This document shows, one piece after another, positions 8,550 through 15,729 of a stretch of 64,000 bases of DNA. The position numbers and the translations under genes were made by a program. Below the pieces are notes generated by a model that ran no database searches, was not told where the DNA came from, and worked only from the letters and a program-made list of their open reading frames with translations. The DNA is from Streptomyces prunicolor NBRC 13075 (GTDB lineage: Bacteria > Actinomycetota > Actinomycetes > Streptomycetales > Streptomycetaceae): assembly GCF_000367365.1 (NCBI RefSeq), contig NZ_BARF01000029.1, positions 94,619-158,618 of the forward strand, given 5' to 3'. Positions within the stretch are counted from its first letter, which is position 1. The number at the start of each line of letters is the position of its first letter.

Positions 8550-8948
8550 TCACGTCCTCACCTCGGCCCAGACCGTCTTGCGCGGGCGCGGCCCCGGGGT
8601 GACACCCCAACGGTCGGCCAGGGCATCCACGAGAAGCAGCCCCCGCCCCGATTCACCACACGGGTCTGCCCGTTGAAGCCGGGGCAGTTGGTCGCCGCGC
8701 GTGTCCGACACCTCGATACGGAGGGTTCCGGCGACGACGTACAGGGTCAGCCGGAAGTCGCGGCCGGTTACGCGTCCGTGGGTCGATGCGTTGGCGGCGA
8801 GCTCGGCGACGATTTGGGTTGCTCGGTCCAACGGGACGTCCCAGGCGCGGAGTTGCTCCGTGGCGAGGAGCCGGGCGAGACGTGCGCCTCTGGGGGTGGG
8901 GGACAGGAGGACGGTGAAGTTGGGAGGGGCGGCGATTTCTTGATTCAT
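8550..8948 (-). CDS. RsbW-like ATP-binding (HATPase_c) protein
   Basis: The 132-residue protein has the GHKL ATPase motifs of stand-alone anti-sigma-type kinases: the N box AELAANASTHG (about residue 50), the G1 motif VSDTRG and a glycine-rich lid ESGRGLLLVDALAD. It has no sensor or dimerisation domain. It is divergent from the XRE/DUF5753 and DUF397 genes, forming the three-gene arrangement known from WhiJ/AbaA-type loci in Streptomyces. There it probably works with the DNA-binding protein, although the biochemistry of this class is poorly known. Confidence 0.87.
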   Translation of the reverse strand: MNQEIAAPPNFTVLLSPTPRGARLARLLATEQLRAWDVPLDRATQIVAELAANASTHGRVTGRDFRLTLYVVAGTLRIEVSDTRGDQLPRLQRADPCGESGRGLLLVDALADRWGVTPGPRPRKTVWAEVRT

Positions 8949-9085
8949 GTCACTCAGCGTGGCGGGGTTTGCTTCCCTGGGTGAGTGATGGCGTCGGTGC
9001 GTAGCGTTACTGTCTCGGCTTTGTCCCGCGTTGTCTCGGCAGTCTCGGAGGTTGTACGGGTACGGGTGCGCGATGGAGGTGGGGC

Positions 9086-9931
9086 ATGAACGAGGTTGAG
9101 GACGAGGCCGGTTGGGATGTCGAACCGGGGGACGAGATCGAGCCGTTGGTGCAGGCGGTCGGTCGGATGCTCAGGGTTTTCCGGGAGCTGGCGGGGCTAC
9201 GGGTGGCCGACGTGGCAGTCGCCATGGGCTACGGCGAGGACATGATCCGGAAGATAGAGCGCGGGGTGCGGATTCCCAGGCCGGAGTTCCTGGACAGGGT
9301 CGATCAATTGGTGAACGCGGGCGGCCACTTGAGGGCGTTCATGGAGGACATGGAGAAGGCTCGGTACCCGAAGAAGGTGCGGGAGCTGAAGGAGTTGGAA
9401 GACCGGGCCGTTGAGGTGCTGGTCTACAACAACCACAACCTGCATGGCCTCTTGCAGACGCCGGAGTACGCGCGAGCGCTGTTCGGGATGGTGCTGCCCC
9501 CGTACTCCACGGACGAGGTGGAGCGAGGGATCGCCGGACGTATGGCGAGGAAGGCGATCTTCGAGCGCGACCCGGCGCCGATGCTCATGTTCATCCAGGA
9601 ACAGGTGACGCTGGAACGGCCTTACGGTGGGGCGGCCGTGCTGCGTCGACAGCTCCAACACCTGCTGGAGGTAGGACAGTTGCGGAATGTCTCGCTTCAG
9701 ATCATGCCCACCGACAGCCAAGAGCACGGCGGGGTGCACGGCATGATCCAGGTGATGAAGTTCGCTGACGGCTCGGCGGTCGGGCGTTCCGACGGCGCGT
9801 TCAACGGTCGGCCGGTCTCAAACCCCAAGGATCTTCGTATCCTGGAAATGCGGCATGGGATGATCCGGTCGCAGGCTCTCACGCCCAGGGAGTCGCTGGC
9901 CTTCATCGAGCAAGCGCTGGGGAGACTATGA
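9086..9931 (+). CDS. WhiJ-like XRE regulator with DUF5753 domain
   Basis: The 281-residue protein has an N-terminal helix-turn-helix (LAGLRVADVAVAMGYGEDMI, then KIERG; about residues 35-65), followed by the DUF5753 domain that starts at LVYNNHNLHGLLQTPEYARA and ends in a helix (LTPRESLAFIEQALGRL). Family members such as WhiJ repress developmental or antibiotic genes, and the small DUF397 partner is thought to relieve or modulate binding. The next gene starts inside its stop codon (ATGA), so both are made together. The HATPase gene is divergent. Confidence 0.9.
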   Translation: MNEVEDEAGWDVEPGDEIEPLVQAVGRMLRVFRELAGLRVADVAVAMGYGEDMIRKIERGVRIPRPEFLDRVDQLVNAGGHLRAFMEDMEKARYPKKVRELKELEDRAVEVLVYNNHNLHGLLQTPEYARALFGMVLPPYSTDEVERGIAGRMARKAIFERDPAPMLMFIQEQVTLERPYGGAAVLRRQLQHLLEVGQLRNVSLQIMPTDSQEHGGVHGMIQVMKFADGSAVGRSDGAFNGRPVSNPKDLRILEMRHGMIRSQALTPRESLAFIEQALGRL

Positions 9932-10116
9932 ATACGCCAGAACTCCACTGGTTCAAGAGCAGCTACAGCGACAGCGGCGATATCAACGACTGCGTTGAGG
10001 TAGCTGTAGCCCCCGCCGCCACGATCCGCATCCGCGACTCGAAGAACAAGCTGGGTGCGCAGCTCGCTCTCTCCGCTCCCGTTTGGGGCGAGTTCGTCAC
10101 GTTCGTTTCGAAGTGA
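9928..10116 (+). CDS. DUF397 small partner protein
   Basis: The 62-residue protein shows the DUF397 pattern: an N-terminal WFKSSYSDSG motif, a CVEVAV strand around the conserved Cys, then RDSKN and a C-terminal WGEFVTFV segment. These proteins are encoded next to WhiJ-like XRE regulators and probably bind them. The start codon overlaps the upstream stop (ATGA). A second DUF397 gene lies at 60117-60338. Confidence 0.9.
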   Translation: MNTPELHWFKSSYSDSGDINDCVEVAVAPAATIRIRDSKNKLGAQLALSAPVWGEFVTFVSK

Positions 10117-10141
10117 ACGTCGGGCCGCCCGCTTCTTTGTG

Positions 10142-10830
10142 AGTGTCGGGCTTCCGCGCCCCGAGTAAAGGGCGCTACGCGTCGCCTGCGGCGATTCCGC
10201 TGCGCTCCACCCTTGACTCGGTGCACTCCAGCCCGTCTTAGAAGCGAGCGGGCGGCCCCGAGGGGTGGGTGGCCCAGCCATGAACGCCCTTGCCTGTACT
10301 GGGTTGTGGGCCGGTGCGTGGGGGCGCGCTCGCGTCTCGTCTGCACGCCGGGCGGGCTCAGCGGCTACGGCCCGGAGGGGACTTGAGCAACAGACAACGA
10401 CCCCGACCCGCCCCCCGACCCCCGATCCGAACTCCGTCAGCCTGTGGATCGGCCCTCCCCGGGGGACCCGGTCCGCAGAAATGTGACAGTCCCGGGTAGA
10501 AGTGTCACATTTCCCCGAACCCACCTACCGCCCGGCCCTGTTCCTGTTCCCGCCGTGGCGCCCTGCCCCCGGCTTCCCGCAACCCCCACCCGGGGCTGGC
10601 CGCTGAGCCGAGGTGGCGTGCTGGCGAGACGGCAGCGCGCACCCTCCACACCGGGCGGCAACACAGTTCAGGCAAGGGGATGCGTGCCTGGCCACCCGTT
10701 CCTCCGGGCCGCTCGCTCGCTTCTGAAACGGGCTGGAGCGGGTCGAGTCAAGGGTGGAGCGCAGCGGAATCGGCGTAGCCGACGCGACCGCAGGGAGCGC
10801 CCTTTACTCGGGCCGTGGAAGCCCGACACT
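10142..10830. repeat. Long imperfect palindrome, about 690 bp, non-coding
   Basis: The 786-base gene-free interval 10117-10902 is mostly one inverted repeat. The left arm (10142-10365) and the right arm read on the other strand (10830-10598) share long runs, for example CCGAGTAAAGGGCGCT, GATTCCGCTGCGCTCCACCC and AGAAGCGAGCG. They then share CCTTGCCTG, ACTG, CCGGTG, GTCTCG and GGCTCAGCGGC in the same order. Arms are roughly 70-80% alike by eye. The centre holds a perfect 11-bp inverted repeat at 10478-10513. ORFs within it have no protein-like features. It may be a mobile palindromic element or a structured RNA. Confidence 0.8.
10478..10513. promoter_or_regulatory. Perfect inverted repeat at the palindrome centre
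   Basis: GAAATGTGACA (10478-10488) and TGTCACATTTC (10503-10513) are exact reverse complements separated by 14 bases containing CCCGGG. It could be a protein-binding site or the tip hairpin of the larger palindrome. Confidence 0.6.
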
Positions 10831-10902
10831 GGCTGAGAAGCGAGTGGCCCAACGTTCAGAACTCAGTCGCAGGCCCAGTACACCCGCCGCTACCGTGCCT
10901 CC

Positions 10903-11415
10903 ATGACCTCGAACAACACCGAAGACGACAACTCCGGCGCCAACCCCCGATTCGCCGACACGCTACGGGAGTTGGGGCTCGCGGAGCTGGTCGGTCGTAC
11001 TCGGCGCTTCCCGGACGCCACCCGCACCGCAGCCGAGGCCGCCGCAGCGATCGGGTGCGAGTTGAGTGAGATCTGCAAGTCCCTGATCTTCGCGGCGGAC
11101 GGGATTCCGGTACTGGTGCTGATGGACGGAGCATCAAGGGTGGACCTGGAACTCGTCCGGCAGGAGCTCGGCGTAGAGAAGGTCACCCGGGCCAAGGCAG
11201 ACGTCGTACGGGAGACGACCGGGTATGCCATCGGAGGCGTGCCGCCCTTTGGACACCGTACGAAGACACGGGTGTTGGCCGATCGGTCCCTGCTCGCGCA
11301 CGACGTCGTGTGGGCCGCCGCAGGCAACCCGCACGCCGTATTTCCCATGGAGCCCAAGGAACTCGTCGCGCAGGCCGGTGCCACCCTCGTGGACGTGCGC
11401 GAGCAGACCGCGTGA
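10903..11415 (+). CDS. YbaK/EbsC-family aminoacyl-tRNA deacylase
   Basis: This 170-residue protein carries the YbaK fold: an N-terminal helix, then AAAAIGCELSEICKSLIFAADGIPVLVLM, then GASRVDL and the family motif TGYAIGGVPPFGH (about residues 106-118), ending in ELVAQAGATLVDV. The family removes wrong amino acids from tRNA(Pro) or related tRNAs. A TACCGT -10 box ends six bases before the ATG and there is no ribosome binding site, which suggests a leaderless transcript. The EamA gene starts inside its stop codon (GTGA), so the two form an operon. Confidence 0.88.
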   Translation: MTSNNTEDDNSGANPRFADTLRELGLAELVGRTRRFPDATRTAAEAAAAIGCELSEICKSLIFAADGIPVLVLMDGASRVDLELVRQELGVEKVTRAKADVVRETTGYAIGGVPPFGHRTKTRVLADRSLLAHDVVWAAAGNPHAVFPMEPKELVAQAGATLVDVREQTA

Positions 11416-12257
11416 CTCCGGAGGTCGCCGCCGCAGTCCTTGTCGCCGCTGTCACCCACGCCTGTTGGAACGCCCTGGCCCACCAGATCACGGACAAACT
11501 GGTCGGCTTCACGCTGATCGCGGGCGGCGGGGCGCTGATCGGGTTGGCGCTGGCGCCGTTCGGAGGGTTCCCGGCGGCTGCGGCATGGCCGTACCTGATC
11601 GTGTCGGGCGTCATCCACGTCGTGTACTTCGCGCTGCTGATGAAGTCCTTCCGGCTGGGGGACTTCGGGCAGGCGTACCCCATCGCACGCGGCACAGCCC
11701 CCCTCCTCGTGACCGTACTGGCCGCCGTCTTCGCCCACGAGGTGCCCAACGCCTGGGCCGCCGCCGGTATCGCCCTGTCGTGCACAGGCCTGACCGGCGT
11801 CGCCCTGTGGGGAATGCGCGGCCGACGGCCCAACTGGCCCGCGATCGGGGCCGCGTTGGCGACGGGAGTGTCGATCGCCGCGTACACCGTCGTCGACGGG
11901 CTGGGCGTGCGCGCCTCGGGGTCCTCGCTCGGCTACATCGCCTGGCTGATGGCGATCGAGGGCCTGGCCATCCCGGTATACGCCCTGCACCGCTGGCGGG
12001 GTCAATTCATCGCGAAACTACGGCCGTTCGCCGCCGTCGGCTTCCTCGGCGCCGCCCTGTCCGTGACGGCGTACGGCCTCGTCCTGTGGGCCCAGACCCG
12101 CGCCGAACTCGCTCCCATCGCCGCCTTGCGCGAGTCGTCGATCATCGTCGGCGCGGCGATCGGGGCACTCTTCTTCAAGGAGCGTTTCGGAGCGCCCCGT
12201 ATCGCCGCCGCAGGGCTCCTGGTCGTCGGCATCGGGCTGATGCTGCGCGCCGGTTAG
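11412..12257 (+). CDS. EamA/DMT-family transporter
   Basis: The 281-residue membrane protein has about ten hydrophobic helices in two EamA repeats (first repeat from AAAVLVAAVTHACWNALAHQ, second from WPAIGAALATGVSIAAYTVV). Such proteins export or import small metabolites. I chose GTG 11412 because it overlaps the upstream TGA (GTGA) and lies just before the first helix. A start at 11310 would add an Arg-rich segment that only mirrors the deacylase gene. Its last 19 codons are echoed by a fragment at 17514-17570, and its stop overlaps the stop of a RidA remnant on the other strand. Confidence 0.88.
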   Translation: MTPEVAAAVLVAAVTHACWNALAHQITDKLVGFTLIAGGGALIGLALAPFGGFPAAAAWPYLIVSGVIHVVYFALLMKSFRLGDFGQAYPIARGTAPLLVTVLAAVFAHEVPNAWAAAGIALSCTGLTGVALWGMRGRRPNWPAIGAALATGVSIAAYTVVDGLGVRASGSSLGYIAWLMAIEGLAIPVYALHRWRGQFIAKLRPFAAVGFLGAALSVTAYGLVLWAQTRAELAPIAALRESSIIVGAAIGALFFKERFGAPRIAAAGLLVVGIGLMLRAG

Positions 12258-12379
12258 GGCTGCCGTACCGCCACCGCGTCCACCTCCAACAGCATCCCGA
12301 GGAGGGCGAGGGACGCGACCCCGCTGAGGGTCTGGGTCGGTAGGCGGTCGCCGAAATTTGCGTGCAGGGCCTTGCCCAG
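12254..12379 (-). pseudogene. 3' remnant of a RidA-family gene
   Basis: The last 41 codons of a RidA (YjgF) gene remain, reading LGKALHANFGDRLPTQ and ending LEVDAVAVRQP. The intact paralogue at 22825-23244 ends LGKALHAHFGDRLPAQ to FEVDAVAVRP, so the two are close. Upstream of LGKAL all similarity is lost, about 40 bases before an IS630-type end at 12419. The gene was probably cut by insertion or deletion linked to that element. Its TAA overlaps the convergent EamA stop. Confidence 0.85.
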
Positions 12380-12418
12380 GCGGACCACGGGTACGAACTG
12401 GGCACGTTTCGGCTCGCC

Positions 12419-12573
12419 AGTGTCCTGAGTCGTTAGTTCGCGTGCGGTCGTAGAGTGGGGCGGTGTCTGGGTGGAACAAGAACCCCAGGCCGTTCGTCTG
12501 GACGAAGACCGCCGACGACATCCTCGACACCCTTGCCGCGTACTGCACACGAATGAACAACTCAGGACAATAA
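12419..12573 (+). mobile_element. Internally deleted IS630-type remnant (left)
   Basis: The left end AGTGTCCTGAGTCGTTAG begins an inverted repeat shared with 13633-13679 (44 of 47 bases). Directly after ten codons matching the transposase start (with an internal TAG) comes a C-terminal transposase piece, FVWTKTADDILDTLAAYCTR then MNNSGQ and a stop at 12571-12573, typical of IS630-family ends. The other terminus, ACTCAGGACA, overlaps the last codons. Nearly all of the transposase is missing, so it cannot move by itself. Confidence 0.8.
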
Positions 12574-12622
12574 ATCCTAGACAAGGGTGTACCTGTTGAA
12601 CGGTGTTCCAGATCTTGGGCCC

Positions 12623-13507
12623 ATGCCCCAGCGGGTCACCATCAGTGCCGAACAGGCAGGGCGGCTCGTGGCCGAACAGTTCCCACAATGGGCCGCACTA
12701 CCTGTGACGGCTGTGGAGAACGGCGGCTGGGACAACCGGACCTTCCACTTGGGCGACAACATGTCGCTCCGCCTGCCCAGCGCGGAGGAGTACGCCTTGG
12801 CCGTGGAGAAGGAACACCGTTGGCTACCCGAACTGGCACCCGCTCTCCCGCTGCCGATCCCGGTGCCGCTGGCGAAGGGGAGCCCTGGTGCGACCTACCC
12901 GTTCGCGTGGTCGGTCTACAGGTGGATCGACGGCACGCCCGCGACGTTCGAGTCCGTCGTCGACCCGATCCGCTTCGCCGAGGAACTGGCCGACTTCGTC
13001 GCCGCGTTGCAGAGCATCGATGCCTTGGAGGGGCCACAGCCTGGCAAGCACAACTGGTTTCGTGGAGCAACGCTGCGGACCTACGAGGCGCAGGCGCTCG
13101 GTGCGCTGGACGAGCTGCGCGGCCACATCGACGTCGCGCCGGCACGCGAGTTGTGGGCTCAGTCGCTCGATGCGCAGTGGGACGGGGCCGACGTCTGGTT
13201 CCACGGCGACCTCGCGCAGGGAAACCTGCTCCTTGAGGACGGACAGCTCACCGCCGTCATCGACTTCGGTACGTGTGGCGTGGGAGACCCCGCTTGCGAC
13301 CTCGCGATCGCGTGGACCTTGCTCTCGGCCGACGGCCGCGGCTTGTTCCGGAAGCGGCTCGGCGTCGACGATGCGACATGGGCGCGCGGACGCGGCTGGG
13401 CCCTGTGGAAGACGCTCGTCTCGTGCGCCAACAGCCTGGGCGAGGACGGCGCTGACGCCCGTAACGCGCGACGCGTGCTCTCAGAGATCCTCGCTGATCG
13501 AGGCTGA
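12623..13507 (+). CDS. Aminoglycoside phosphotransferase-family kinase
   Basis: The 294-residue protein has the APH/choline-kinase fold: VENGGWDNRTFHLGD loop (about residues 30-44), RLPS with the nucleotide-binding region, the catalytic loop FHGDLAQGNLL (His-x-Asp-x4-Asn, about residues 193-203) and the metal-binding DFG in AVIDFGTCGVGD. It may phosphorylate an antibiotic, a sugar or another small alcohol; resistance is possible but not shown. The gene lies between two IS630-type remnants in inverted orientation, so it was probably brought in as cargo. ATG 12623 was chosen over an upstream start that lies in IS-adjacent sequence. Confidence 0.87.
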   Translation: MPQRVTISAEQAGRLVAEQFPQWAALPVTAVENGGWDNRTFHLGDNMSLRLPSAEEYALAVEKEHRWLPELAPALPLPIPVPLAKGSPGATYPFAWSVYRWIDGTPATFESVVDPIRFAEELADFVAALQSIDALEGPQPGKHNWFRGATLRTYEAQALGALDELRGHIDVAPARELWAQSLDAQWDGADVWFHGDLAQGNLLLEDGQLTAVIDFGTCGVGDPACDLAIAWTLLSADGRGLFRKRLGVDDATWARGRGWALWKTLVSCANSLGEDGADARNARRVLSEILADRG

Positions 13508-13808
13508 GGGGTCATAGGGGCGGGCGGACCCGCCGCGGCCACCGCCTGAGAGGCGGTCTGCTTGCGCAACCAGCCCCGCAGCACCCGGTGTTCATGATCG
13601 GACAACTCCGGCGGCAACGGCTTCGGACCAGGCACCGCCCCACTCTGCAACCGCAAGCGAACTAACGACTCAGGACACTAGGCGGTCTCGACCGACCTCA
13701 CCTCAAGTTCTCCTCAGAACATTGATCACGTGGTTGTCGCGTACATGACCTTCGCATGGCGTTCACGTACTTGATCGCCACGGGGGCGGTCCACCAGAAA
13801 GGTGTCAC
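13508..13808. other. Gene-free interval with IS end and promoter region
   Basis: The first half holds the right IS630-type remnant (13537-13679). The remainder, 13680-13808, probably contains the promoter of the secreted-protein gene. An AAAGGTG ribosome binding site lies at 13799-13805. No other structure was seen. Confidence 0.5.
13537..13679 (-). mobile_element. 5' fragment of an IS630-type transposase (right)
   Basis: Reading leftward from the terminal repeat (13679 to 13633), a TTG-started frame gives about 40 residues typical of the IS630 N-terminus: PGPKPLPPELSDHEHRVLRG then WLRKQTASQAVA. The helix-turn-helix is then cut, and similarity ends near 13537, thirty bases after the phosphotransferase stop. 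The end ACTCAGGACAC is followed by TA, consistent with the family's TA target. Confidence 0.8.
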
Positions 13809-14459
13809 GTGGGCATCGGGAAATGGCGCGCTTCGACCGGCGCTGCCATCGCGGCAGTGCTTCTCTGTTTCGGGAGCATGGGGACTGCCGTCGCTGAAGA
13901 GTTGCCGTCTGACGGAGCGGCCGTCACAGACGACACGGCTATCTCCGCGGACCAAACTACAGACGTCAATGACAGACAGGGCTGGGAGGACGATGCTGAT
14001 CAGCCGCTCAGCGTTGACGCGCCGTCTGTGTGTGACCAACCGTCGACGTGGTACAGCATCACCTCCAACAAGTCGTACCAAATTCCTTCTTGGTGGAACG
14101 GCACAAAGTTCAAGGACGGCCCGGGCGGCACCATGGCCGTATCTGTGACCAAGAGCGGCACCATCTCGGCTGAAATCGCGGGCAGCATCGAGTTCTCGAC
14201 CAACGCCATCATCGCGAAGGCCAAGACTCAGGTGAGCGCCAAGGTCGGCGCGAGTGTCACCATCGCCACTGGGCACAACTACACCCACGACATCAGCCAC
14301 AACAAGTACGGCCATCTGCAGTATGGTGCGTGGGGCTTCAAGCTGACTTGGAAGAAGTACCGATCGGCTGGCGTCTGTGGCGCCGTCGAAATAGGTCACG
14401 GTACGGCGACGGTGCCTACGTCCGAGACCGGCTGGCGCTACTGGGAAACATCGTCATGA
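13809..14459 (+). CDS. Secreted protein of unknown function
   Basis: The 216-residue product has a signal peptide (basic MGIGKWR, hydrophobic GAAIAAVLLCFGSMGTAVA, cleavage probably after AVA near residue 28). An acidic linker follows, then a domain with alternating Ser/Thr-rich strands (SVTKSGTISAEIAGSIEFST and SAKVGASVTIATG) and two Cys residues (CDQPSTWYS and VCGAVEI) that may form a disulfide. The amphipathic strand pattern recalls beta-pore-forming proteins, but I cannot assign a family. It overlaps the downstream lipoprotein gene by ATGA, so both are probably co-expressed and act at the cell surface. Confidence 0.75.
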   Translation: MGIGKWRASTGAAIAAVLLCFGSMGTAVAEELPSDGAAVTDDTAISADQTTDVNDRQGWEDDADQPLSVDAPSVCDQPSTWYSITSNKSYQIPSWWNGTKFKDGPGGTMAVSVTKSGTISAEIAGSIEFSTNAIIAKAKTQVSAKVGASVTIATGHNYTHDISHNKYGHLQYGAWGFKLTWKKYRSAGVCGAVEIGHGTATVPTSETGWRYWETSS

Positions 14460-14941
14460 CCTCTGTGAGTACGCGGGCGCGGTTTGTTGGATGTGCTGTG
14501 GTGGCGTCGGCATTCCTGCTCACCTCGTGCACGTCCGGCAGCGACCATGGCGAGGCTGCCGGCTCATCGTCGCCTGCACCCAGCACTTCTCGTACCGGAG
14601 TCGGGTCGTCCGAGACCAAGCTGACCAAACAGGTCCAGGACGCTCTTGATGCTGTACGCAGTGGCACGCTGGTGGAGGCAGGCACGGAACGCGTGACCGA
14701 TGGCATCCACACTGAACCCGGTCTGAGTGAGGGGAAGTCATACCGGCTGAACCTCACATGCGTCGGCAGCGGCAGCGCACAGGTGAAGTTCACGCCGACG
14801 ATCAAGGGTGCCAAGACCACGGTGCCGTGTGATCAGTCGGTGGTGGAGCAGCGGATTGCCGCACCTAAGTCGTTGCGCATCGACGTCGACGGTGCCAAGG
14901 GGGCCACCGGCGTGATCGGTTGGCAGATCGACGCCACCTGA
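14456..14941 (+). CDS. Putative lipoprotein
   Basis: The 161-residue protein starts at the ATG that overlaps the previous stop (ATGA). A signal sequence (FVGCAVVASAFLLTSC) ends in the lipobox LTSC with Cys near residue 25, followed by a Ser/Gly/Pro linker and a small beta-rich domain that includes one later Cys pair (LTCVGSG and VPCDQS). It should be anchored to the outer face of the membrane. It is co-transcribed with the secreted protein upstream, and the terminator hairpin follows immediately. Function unknown. Confidence 0.8.
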   Translation: MTSVSTRARFVGCAVVASAFLLTSCTSGSDHGEAAGSSSPAPSTSRTGVGSSETKLTKQVQDALDAVRSGTLVEAGTERVTDGIHTEPGLSEGKSYRLNLTCVGSGSAQVKFTPTIKGAKTTVPCDQSVVEQRIAAPKSLRIDVDGAKGATGVIGWQIDAT

Positions 14942-14942
14942 T

Positions 14943-15469
14943 CTAGGCACGTACATGAGCGCCCCAGCGTGCGTGACCGCTGGGGCGCCCATGTATTCCG
15001 ATGCGTGTCCCATCCGGCCCGAGCAGAAGATCCTGCACCAAATCCGCGGCCTGGGAAGTCAGCCACGGCTCGTGCCTCAGGGCGTCGGCGAGGTCCAGGC
15101 CATGCACGGCGACCTCAACCACACGCGTGAGCAGGAACTCCGACAGGAGCATGGGTCGCCGTGCCGCGTGCGAACCACACACCCCTCGGGCTGGGCCCGG
15201 CACAGTCGGTCCACCTGCTGCCATGTGTCGTTGAAGTCATCGGCGAGTGCGGCACCGCTAAGCGGTTCGGCCGCATGATCTTGGGCCGGAGCGACCCGAG
15301 CGGCGTTGGTGTCCGGAGCGAAACGGTCGTAGGGCTGGTAATACTCCACTGCCGGGACCTCGGCATGGGTCGGTGCCGGCGCGGCCAACATGTCCGGCAG
15401 CCAGGCAATCACCACCCGGACGTGAGCCAGCAAGTCGCTCACTTTCCACGGTGCACACCGCGTCGGCAA
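14943..15469 (-). pseudogene. Frameshifted mycothiol-dependent maleylpyruvate isomerase-like gene
   Basis: Two minus-strand frames together give one protein of the MDMPI/DinB-like family. The first (15469 to about 15155) reads WKVSDLLAHVRVVIAWLPDM to CVVRTRHGDP. The second (about 15155 to 14943) continues PMLLSEFLLTRVVEVAVHG, LDLADALRHEPWL. The switch falls at about 15151-15158 and looks like a one-base loss. The usual first 25 residues before PGWTV-like sequence are also absent, and the C-terminus ends early. The intact family is a mycothiol-dependent, metal-binding isomerase/transferase. A sequencing error could explain the frameshift but not the missing ends. Confidence 0.75.
14952..14995 (+). 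terminator. Hairpin terminator after the lipoprotein gene
   Basis: GCGCCCCAGCG (14959-14969) pairs exactly with 14978-14988, and outer bases TACATG and CATGTA extend the stem. It can serve the lipoprotein gene and, on the other strand, the decayed gene that ends at 14943. Confidence 0.75.
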
Positions 15470-15474
15470 GGGGC

Positions 15475-15729
15475 TCAGCGGCGGCCTTGCCGGTCCTCGT
15501 AGTTGACGAAGTAGCTCACGACTATGAGCAAGCCGAAGATCCCCACGGCGAAGGTGCCGAGGATCGTCCAGATCCCCTTGCCGTCCAACGCGGAACGCAC
15601 CCCACCGGCGAGCCCGCCGACGGACATGCTCATGCCGAGGACGAGAAACCGAGATCCCCGAGGCTTCAGCCAGTGCCGCAGATCCGGACGGCGGCGCTCG
15701 CGTGTAGGTGGGCCGGCGGAGTGCGTCAT
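15475..15729 (-). CDS. Small membrane protein of the ESX-like trio
   Basis: The 84-residue protein has an Arg-rich N-terminus and two hydrophobic stretches (FLVLGMSMSVGGLAGG and IWTILGTFAVGIFGLLIVVSYFV), so it is probably a two-helix membrane protein with both ends inside. Its ATG overlaps the stop of the upstream WXG-like gene (ATGA) and an AAAGGTGA ribosome binding site precedes it. Function unknown. Confidence 0.75.
   Translation of the reverse strand: MTHSAGPPTRERRRPDLRHWLKPRGSRFLVLGMSMSVGGLAGGVRSALDGKGIWTILGTFAVGIFGLLIVVSYFVNYEDRQGRR

Noticed and set aside
10265..10836. Short plus-strand frames inside the 690-bp palindrome
   Set aside because: No ribosome binding sites or protein-like sequence; the frames follow from GC-rich palindromic DNA.
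13756..14148. 130-residue frame overlapping the secreted protein gene
   Set aside because: A different frame from 13809-14459, which has a signal peptide, an AAAGGTG site and ATGA coupling to the lipoprotein.
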